Position numbers and translations under genes: made by a program. Of a stretch of DNA of 5,625 nt, positions 1 to 4,673 are shown piece after piece. The notes below the pieces were generated by a model. That model ran no database searches. It had not been told where the DNA came from and saw only the letters and a program-made list of their open reading frames with translations. The stretch comes from Pseudomonadota bacterium (GTDB taxonomy: Bacteria > Pseudomonadota > Gammaproteobacteria > Burkholderiales > Burkholderiaceae_B). Each line of letters begins with the position of its first letter. Within the stretch, counting starts at the first letter, position 1. The stretch is taken from assembly GCA_023437255.1 (NCBI GenBank), contig JAEZGR010000108.1, positions 1 through 5,625 on the forward strand, given 5' to 3'.

Positions 1-612
1 ATCTTCACCCGCTTTCAGGCTGCCAATCCCAACCCGCAGACCGAACTCGAGTACGAAACCCCCTTCCAGCTGCTGATTGCCGTCATTCTGTCGGCCCAGG
101 CCACCGACCGCTCGGTGAACCTGGCGACGCGCCGCTTCTTTCCCACTCACGGAACGCCGCAGGGTCTGCTCGAAATCGGCGAAGAAGGCCTGGCGGAGCA
201 CATCAAGACCATCGGCCTGTTTCGCACCAAGGCGCGCAATGTCATTGCCACCTGCCGCATGCTGATCGATCTGTATGGGGGAAAGGTGCCGGCCGACCGC
301 GCCGCCCTGGAAGCATTGCCCGGCGTAGGGCGCAAGACCGCCAATGTGGTGTTGAACACGGCCTTCGGCATGCCCACCATCGCCGTCGACACGCATATCT
401 TCCGCGTCTCGAACCGCACCGGCATTGCTGCCGGCAAGAACGTGGTCGAGGTGGAGCGCCGGCTTGAGCGGGTGGTGCCCAAACCCTTTCTGCTGAACGC
501 GCACCATTGGCTGATTCTGCACGGGCGCTACATCTGTGTGGCGCGCAAGCCCAAGTGCCCTCAGTGCGGCATCGCAGACCTGTGCGAATACCGGTACAAG
601 ACCCCCGCCTGA
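1..612 (+). CDS. nth: Endonuclease III (DNA glycosylase/AP lyase), 5' end cut off by window
   Basis: Base-excision repair enzyme that removes oxidised pyrimidines from DNA and nicks the abasic site by its lyase activity. The reading frame is open from base 1 and 203 codons are visible. By alignment from memory with E. coli Nth (211 residues), the first residue here matches about residue 9, so only some eight codons are missing. The helix-hairpin-helix is clear (LPGVGRKTANVV), with the catalytic lysine codon at 334-336. The catalytic aspartate follows in VDTHIF, with its codon at 388-390. The C-terminus carries the 4Fe-4S cluster motif C-X6-C-X2-C-X5-C (CVARKPKC, then PQC and GIADLC). All key residues are present, so the enzyme should be active. 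The first in-window GTG/ATG codons are internal, not the start. The gene is separated by about 290 bases from the transporter operon and is probably transcribed independently of it. Confidence 0.97.
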   Translation: MFTRFQAANPNPQTELEYETPFQLLIAVILSAQATDRSVNLATRRFFPTHGTPQGLLEIGEEGLAEHIKTIGLFRTKARNVIATCRMLIDLYGGKVPADRAALEALPGVGRKTANVVLNTAFGMPTIAVDTHIFRVSNRTGIAAGKNVVEVERRLERVVPKPFLLNAHHWLILHGRYICVARKPKCPQCGIADLCEYRYKTPA

Positions 613-775
613 TCTGCCAGGCTCGTCAGGCCCGGCAAGCCGCACTTTTCCAGATCGCGACCTGACGCCTCCGCCCCGCGGGCGCGAACGCTGTCGCCTG
701 CGCCCCGACGCGACGCACCATTTCGTGCCCCGATACAAGCATGTGCGCCGCAGCATAAACGTGCCCACACCGACC

Positions 776-811
776 GGTAGCAACCCGGTGATTTCCCTTT
801 CCGGGTTTACC
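776..811. repeat. Inverted repeat / potential hairpin upstream of the operon
   Basis: AACCCGG (782-788) and CCGGGTT (801-807) are perfect inverted copies around a 12-base spacer. The arms extend to GGTA (776-779) and TACC (808-811) with a two-base bulge, so 11 base pairs are possible. There is no T-run after it, so it is a poor intrinsic terminator. It could be an operator or a leader RNA structure; the role is not known. Confidence 0.6.
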
Positions 812-830
812 ACAGACCTATGTAAAACCC
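803..830. repeat. Second inverted repeat overlapping the first
   Basis: TTTAC (806-810) and GTAAA (822-826) are inverted copies. With one bulged base the arms grow to GGGTTTAC (803-810) and GTAAAACCC (822-830) around an 11-base spacer. The left arm is shared with the right arm of the 776-811 repeat, so the two structures exclude each other. A dyad of this size and spacing about 80 bases before a start codon would suit a repressor or activator site, but no regulator gene is in the window. Confidence 0.5.
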
Positions 831-833
831 GCA

Positions 834-862
834 TGGAAAGGGCGCCGGGCACCTTTCATACT
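834..862 (+). promoter_or_regulatory. Weak candidate sigma-70-type promoter for the ABC operon
   Basis: TGGAAA (834-839) matches the -35 consensus at four of six positions and CATACT (857-862) matches the -10 consensus at four of six, with a 17-base spacer. This is the best pair I found between the repeats and the livG-like start. It would start transcription near 869 and leave a leader of about 38 bases. Matches of this quality occur by chance, so this is only a candidate. Confidence 0.2.
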
Positions 863-906
863 TCATCCTCATACCTGTGTAACCCTGCCGTGTCCACGAG
901 GCAACA

Positions 907-1677
907 ATGACCGATCACATACTCGAGACCAGAAATCTCGTGAAGGAATTTCGGGGCTTCATCGCCGTGAATGACGTCAACCTCAAGGTGCGTCGCGGCA
1001 CCATACACGCCCTCATCGGGCCCAACGGCGCAGGCAAGACAACCTGCTTCACCCTGCTCACCAAGTTTCTCACACCCACCGCCGGGCAGATCTTCTTCAA
1101 CGGGGCCGAAATCACTCGCGAAGCCCCGGCCGATATCGCCCGACGCGGCATCATCCGGTCCTTCCAGATCTCCGCCGTGTTCCCGCAGCTCACGGTGCTC
1201 GAAAACGTTCGGATCGGTCTGCAGCGCAGCACCGGCGAGTCCTTTCATTTCTGGCGCAGCGACAAGATTCTCAACCGCCTCAATGACCAGGCGCTCGAAC
1301 TGCTCGACCAGGTCGATCTGGCGAGCTTTGCCGACGAAATCACGGTCAACCTGCCCTACGGGCGCAAACGCGCGCTCGAAATCGCCACCACCCTGGCCAT
1401 GAACCCGGAACTCATGCTGCTCGACGAACCGACCCAGGGCATGGGCCACGAAGACGTCGACCGCGTCACACAACTCATCAAGAAGGTCAGCGAAGGCCGC
1501 AGCATCCTCATGGTCGAACACAACATGAATGTCGTCTCGCAGATCGCCGACACCATCACCGTGCTTTCTCGCGGCGCCGTGCTCGCCGAAGGCCCTTATC
1601 AAGAGGTGTCCCGCAACCCTGCCGTCATGGAAGCCTATATGGGCACGTCCAGCGGCGAACTCGAAGGAGCCCACTGA
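907..1677 (+). CDS. livG: LivG-like ATP-binding protein of a HAAT-family ABC importer
   Basis: Cytoplasmic ATPase subunit that pairs with the following LivF-like subunit to power uptake through the LivH/LivM-like channel. At 256 residues it is of normal LivG size. Motifs in order: Walker A GPNGAGKT (38-45), Q-loop Gln87 in RSFQIS, signature position LPYGR (149-153), Walker B LMLLDEP (169-175) with catalytic Glu174, D-loop region GMGHED (178-183), and H-loop His205 in VEH. The signature is unusual: LivG proteins normally read LSYGQ here, and the serine and glutamine are replaced by proline and arginine. The LivG-type C-terminal tail (NPAVMEAYMG) is present. The ATG has a GAGG ribosome site at 898-901, five bases upstream. 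Its stop overlaps the next start by one base (TGATG). The symbol reflects family membership; the transported substrate is not established. Confidence 0.93.
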   Translation: MTDHILETRNLVKEFRGFIAVNDVNLKVRRGTIHALIGPNGAGKTTCFTLLTKFLTPTAGQIFFNGAEITREAPADIARRGIIRSFQISAVFPQLTVLENVRIGLQRSTGESFHFWRSDKILNRLNDQALELLDQVDLASFADEITVNLPYGRKRALEIATTLAMNPELMLLDEPTQGMGHEDVDRVTQLIKKVSEGRSILMVEHNMNVVSQIADTITVLSRGAVLAEGPYQEVSRNPAVMEAYMGTSSGELEGAH

Positions 1678-2387
1678 TGAGTACTCCCGCACTCGAAGTT
1701 CGCGATCTCCAGGCGTGGTACGGTGAATCACATGTGCTGCACGGCATCAACTTCAGCGTGAACCAGGGCGAAGTGGTCACCTTGCTGGGTCGCAATGGCT
1801 CGGGCCGCACCACCACCCTGCGCGCCATCCTGGGCCTCACCGGCTCTCGAAAGGGATCCGTGCGCATCCAGGGCACCGAAGCCATCCACCTGCCCACCTA
1901 CCGAATCGCACATCTGGGCGTCGGCTACTGCCCCGAAGAGCGGGGCATTTTCGCCAGCCTGTCATGCGAGGAGAACCTCCTTCTGCCCCCGACCGTCGGC
2001 ACCCTCGGCGGCGGCATGTCGCTCGCCGAAATCTACGACATGTTCCCCAACCTGCAGGAACGTCGCCACTCACCGGGTACCCGCCTTTCCGGCGGTGAAC
2101 AACAGATGCTGGCCGTTGCGCGCATTCTGCGCACCGGGGCCAACCTGCTGCTGCTCGACGAAATCTCCGAGGGGCTTGCACCCGTCATCGTGCAGGCGCT
2201 CGGGCGCATGATCACCACGCTCAAGGCCAAGGGCTACACAATCGTCATGGTCGAGCAGAACTTCCGTTTTGCGGCGCCCCTGGCCGATCACTTCTATGTG
2301 GTCGAGCATGGCCAGATCGTCGAGTCGTTCGACGCTTCCCAGCTGTCTGCAAAACAAGATACGCTCAATACCCTGCTGGGCGTCTGA
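1677..2387 (+). CDS. livF: LivF-like ATP-binding protein with Arg in place of the Walker A Lys
   Basis: Second ATPase subunit of the importer, 236 residues, the usual LivF length. Motifs: Walker A GRNGSGRTT (38-46), where the invariant lysine is Arg44 (codon CGC, 1806-1808); PEERG at the Q-loop position (86-90), which resembles the PEGRR seen in E. coli LivF; canonical signature LSGGEQQ (137-143); Walker B LLLLDE (157-162), followed by ISEGLAP where LivF usually has a proline after DE; and MVEQN (191-195), with Gln194 at the H-loop position, as is normal for LivF. The start codon overlaps the livG-like stop by one base and is preceded by AAGGAG (1664-1669) at 7 bases, so translation is coupled and well initiated. 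The frame is intact and homology runs to the end, so this is not a decayed gene. Substrate unknown. Confidence 0.93.
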   Translation: MSTPALEVRDLQAWYGESHVLHGINFSVNQGEVVTLLGRNGSGRTTTLRAILGLTGSRKGSVRIQGTEAIHLPTYRIAHLGVGYCPEERGIFASLSCEENLLLPPTVGTLGGGMSLAEIYDMFPNLQERRHSPGTRLSGGEQQMLAVARILRTGANLLLLDEISEGLAPVIVQALGRMITTLKAKGYTIVMVEQNFRFAAPLADHFYVVEHGQIVESFDASQLSAKQDTLNTLLGV

Positions 2388-2411
2388 ACGGTTGCCCGGC
2401 ACGCCAATAAG

Positions 2412-2440
2412 AAAGCCTTACCAACAAAAGCAAAGCCTTA
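2412..2440 (+). repeat. 9-bp direct repeat, 20-bp period, before the binding-protein gene
   Basis: AAAGCCTTA occurs exactly at 2412-2420 and again at 2432-2440, with starts 20 bases apart, close to two helical turns. Flanking bases are also partly conserved (A before, C one base after). It sits in the 90-base gap between the livF-like gene and the binding-protein gene. It could be a regulator site or chance; there is no homologous site elsewhere in the window that I could see. Confidence 0.5.
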
Positions 2441-2451
2441 TCGCCGGCGAT
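2440..2451. repeat. Perfect 12-bp palindrome before the binding-protein gene
   Basis: ATCGCCGGCGAT is a perfect palindrome and overlaps the last base of the second AAAGCCTTA copy. GTTGCC (2391-2396) and GGCAAC (2455-2460) enclose the whole block as a six-base-pair outer stem. The ribosome site of the next gene (AAGGAG, 2464-2469) lies just outside. This could form an mRNA structure that affects stability or expression of the binding protein, but this is inferred from position only. Confidence 0.45.
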
Positions 2452-2477
2452 CCCGGCAACAACAAGGAGACAACTCA

Positions 2478-3689
2478 ATGAAACTTCGCACCCTTCCCGC
2501 CGTCCTGGCCCTGGCCGGCTTTGGCGCCGTCGCACCGCTGAATGCAGCGGTCATCTCCGACGACGTCATCCGTATCGGTTTCATCACCGACATGTCGGGG
2601 GTCTACTCCGATATCGACGGTCCGGCCGGCGGCGACTCGATCCGCATGGCCATTGAGGACATGGGTGGCGAGATCAACGGCAAGAAGATCGAACTGCTCG
2701 TCGCCGACCACCAGAACAAGGCCGATATCGCCTCGGCGCGCGCCCGCGAATGGTTCGACGAACAGAAGATCGACGTGCTGATCGGCGGTACCAACTCCAG
2801 TACCGCACTGGCCATGGCCGGCGTGGCCGCCGAAAAGAAGCGCCCCTTCATCTCCGTGGGTGCGGCAGCTTCCGACCTGACCAACGCCCAATGCTCCCCC
2901 TACACCGTGCACTACGCCTACGACACCACTGCACTGGCGCGCGGCACCGGCTCCGCCGTGGTGAATGCCGGTGGCAAGGACTGGTTCTTTCTCACGGCCG
3001 ACTACGCCTTCGGCCACGCCCTTGAGCGCGACACCTCCAACGTGGTGAAGCAGGCCGGCGGCCGCATCGTCAACAACGTGCGCGCGCCGCTCAGCACCAC
3101 CGACTTCTCCTCCTTCATGTTGCAGGCCCAGTCCTCGGGCGCCAAGATTCTTGGCCTCGCCAACGCCGGCGGCGACTTCATCAACTCGGTCAAGGCGGCT
3201 CGCGAGTTCGGCGTGACACCCGGCATGAACCTGGCCGGCCTGCTGGTGTTCATCAACGACATCCATGCGCTGGGCCTCGACGCCACGCAGGGCATGTACC
3301 TCACTTCCGGCTGGTACTGGGACATGGACGACGAGTCACGCAAGTGGGCTCAGCGCTTCAACGAGAAGCACAAGCGCATGCCGTCGTTCCTGCAGGCCGG
3401 CGACTACTCGGCCGCCACGTTCTACCTGCGCGGTGTGAAGGAAACGGGTTCCGACGACCCCGACACCATCATGAAGTGGATGAAATCCAACCGCATCAAG
3501 GATTTCTTCGCGAAAGACGGCTTCGTGCGTGAAGACGGGCGCATGATCTATGACATGTACCTGGTACAGGTCAAGACACCTGCCGAATCCTCGCGCGAAT
3601 GGGATTACTACAAGATCGTCGAGCGCCTGCCGGGCGACAAGGTCTACGGTTCTCTCGAAGAGTCCACCTGCAAGCTGGTGAAAAAGTAA
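2478..3689 (+). CDS. Periplasmic substrate-binding protein of the HAAT-family ABC importer
   Basis: Binds the transported ligand in the periplasm and delivers it to the permease. The 403-residue protein begins with a Sec signal peptide: MKLR, a hydrophobic stretch at about 6-20, and a likely cleavage near LNA|AV (after Ala23). There is no lipobox, so the protein should be soluble. The mature part is a type I periplasmic-binding fold of the LivJ/LivK kind (Peripla_BP_6 type): IRIGFITDMSG (31-41), KIELLVADHQNKAD (70-83), IGGTNSSTALAM (102-113), FLTADYAFGHA (171-181), and a late WDYYKIV segment (375-381). Only two cysteines are present, Cys139 and Cys398, which could form a disulfide. The ATG follows a strong AAGGAG (2464-2469) at 8 bases, the best ribosome site in the operon, which fits the excess of binding protein these systems need. 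The residues do not let me name the ligand; amino acid, short amide or aromatic acid are all possible. Confidence 0.92.
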   Translation: MKLRTLPAVLALAGFGAVAPLNAAVISDDVIRIGFITDMSGVYSDIDGPAGGDSIRMAIEDMGGEINGKKIELLVADHQNKADIASARAREWFDEQKIDVLIGGTNSSTALAMAGVAAEKKRPFISVGAAASDLTNAQCSPYTVHYAYDTTALARGTGSAVVNAGGKDWFFLTADYAFGHALERDTSNVVKQAGGRIVNNVRAPLSTTDFSSFMLQAQSSGAKILGLANAGGDFINSVKAAREFGVTPGMNLAGLLVFINDIHALGLDATQGMYLTSGWYWDMDDESRKWAQRFNEKHKRMPSFLQAGDYSAATFYLRGVKETGSDDPDTIMKWMKSNRIKDFFAKDGFVREDGRMIYDMYLVQVKTPAESSREWDYYKIVERLPGDKVYGSLEESTCKLVKK

Positions 3690-3704
3690 GCGCGTGAGTC
3701 CTGC

Positions 3705-3738
3705 CACGCCCCTGTCCCTTGAAAACGGCAGGGGCGTG
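3705..3738 (+). promoter_or_regulatory. Strong mRNA hairpin between binding-protein and permease genes
   Basis: CACGCCCCTG (3705-3714) and CAGGGGCGTG (3729-3738) form a perfect 10-bp stem, extendable by a G-U and a C-G pair to 12 bp around a 10-base loop. It begins 16 bases after the stop of the binding-protein gene. No T-run follows; instead a small second hairpin is possible (TGCGC 3737-3741 with GCGCA 3746-3750). This resembles the intercistronic stem-loops that protect binding-protein mRNA and lower permease expression in other ABC operons, rather than a full terminator. That role is inferred. Confidence 0.65.
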
Positions 3739-3785
3739 CGCGCTCGCGCATACGCCATCCGCATCATCATGGATCACCCACGCTT

Positions 3786-4673
3786 ATGACTGACGTTTTC
3801 GGCATTCCCATTCAGGCGCTGCTGGGCCAGGTACTTCTGGGTCTGGTAAACGGCTCGTTCTATGCAGTGCTGTCACTCGGCCTTGCGGTCATATTCGGCC
3901 TTCTCAACATCATCAACTTTGCTCACGGCGCCCTGTACATGCTCGGCGCCTTTCTGGCATGGATGGGGTTGACCTACTTCGGCCTGAATTACTGGATCAT
4001 GCTGATCCTCGCACCGCTGCTGGTCGGCGCCTTCGGCATCCTGCTCGAAAAGACACTGATCCGGCACCTGTACAAGCTCGACCACCTTTACGGTCTGCTG
4101 CTCACGTTCGGCATCACGCTGCTGCTCGAAGGCGTCTTCCGCAGCTTCTACGGTGTGTCGGGGCAGCCCTATTCCACTCCGGCCCTGCTGCAGGGCGGCG
4201 TGAATCTCGGCTTCATGTACCTGCCCATCTATCGTGCCTGGGTCGTTGTCGCATCGATCGTGGTGTGTCTGGCGACGTGGTTCATGATTGAAAAGACCCG
4301 GCTCGGCGCCCTGCTGCGCGCCGGCACCGAAAACCCCAAGCTGGTCGAAGCGTTCGGTGTGAACGTGCCGCGCATGGTCACGCTCACCTACGGTTTCGGG
4401 GTGGCGCTGGCCGGCTTTGCCGGCGTACTTGCCGCACCCGTCATGCAGGTTTCGCCGCTCATGGGCTCGAACCTGATCATCGTGGTGTTTGCCGTGGTGG
4501 TCATTGGCGGCATGGGCTCGATCATGGGTTCCATTCTTACCGGTCTGGGCCTGGGCGTCATCGAAGGCCTGACCAAGGTCTTCTGGCCTGAAGCCTCGAA
4601 CACCGTCGTCTTCATCATCATGGTCATCGTGCTTCTGCTGCGCCCCGCAGGCCTTTTCGGGAAAGAAAAATGA
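3786..4673 (+). CDS. livH: LivH-like inner-membrane permease of the ABC importer
   Basis: One of two channel subunits of the importer, 295 residues, the normal LivH size. The protein is strongly hydrophobic, with about eight membrane segments (roughly 11-37, 41-60, 68-88, 101-118, 150-168, 196-219, 227-257, 271-287). Family hallmarks are LAVIFGLLNIINFAHGALYMLG (33-54, shown here as positions with core NFAHG at 44-48), and the cytoplasmic EAA-like loop LLRAGTENPKLVEAFGVN (176-193), which docks on the ATPases. GGMGSIMGSILTG (241-253) and the C-terminal LLLRPAGLFG (283-292) are also typical. The ATG is poorly supported by a ribosome site: only GGA at 3771-3773, 12 bases away. No alternative in-frame start upstream is visible, and the MTDVFGIP beginning looks natural for the family. 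The stop overlaps the next start (ATGA). Confidence 0.93.
   Translation: MTDVFGIPIQALLGQVLLGLVNGSFYAVLSLGLAVIFGLLNIINFAHGALYMLGAFLAWMGLTYFGLNYWIMLILAPLLVGAFGILLEKTLIRHLYKLDHLYGLLLTFGITLLLEGVFRSFYGVSGQPYSTPALLQGGVNLGFMYLPIYRAWVVVASIVVCLATWFMIEKTRLGALLRAGTENPKLVEAFGVNVPRMVTLTYGFGVALAGFAGVLAAPVMQVSPLMGSNLIIVVFAVVVIGGMGSIMGSILTGLGLGVIEGLTKVFWPEASNTVVFIIMVIVLLLRPAGLFGKEK

Larger units (their letters stand above)
613..906. other. Intergenic region between nth and the transporter operon
   Basis: No convincing gene lies in these 294 bases; open frames here are extensions or shadows of neighbouring genes. The first part is GC-rich and holds a modest inverted repeat, GGGCGC (680-685) with GCGCCC (700-705), without a following T-run. 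Composition turns more AT-rich from about 720 onward, and from 776 there is a cluster of inverted and direct repeats leading up to the livG-like gene (listed separately). This second half is the likely control region of the operon. I see no sigma-54 type -24/-12 promoter. There is no clean Rho-independent terminator behind nth. Confidence 0.7.

Noticed and set aside
607..649. Possible terminator after nth: GCCTGA (607-612) with TCAGGC (626-631), and a CGGC/GCCG pair before TTTT (646-649)
   Set aside because: The first stem has a 13-base loop and no T-run; the second needs a two-base loop and the T-run is short and displaced.
536..910. Plus-strand open frame spanning the nth end and the intergenic gap
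   Set aside because: It starts inside nth in another frame, has low-complexity Pro/Arg/Ser content, and ends over the livG-like start; no family resemblance.
1341..1370. Idea that the altered LivG signature marks a pseudogene
   Set aside because: All other catalytic motifs, the length and the coupled downstream genes are intact, so a subfamily trait is more likely.
856..1731. Long minus-strand open frame (291 codons) opposite the livG-like gene
   Set aside because: It has no recognisable motifs, is rich in Gly/Asp/His/Glu typical of antisense GC-rich coding DNA, and lies opposite a well-supported ATPase gene.
2475..3266. Minus-strand open frame opposite the binding-protein gene
   Set aside because: Composition and position show it is a shadow of the real gene; no ribosome site or family motif.
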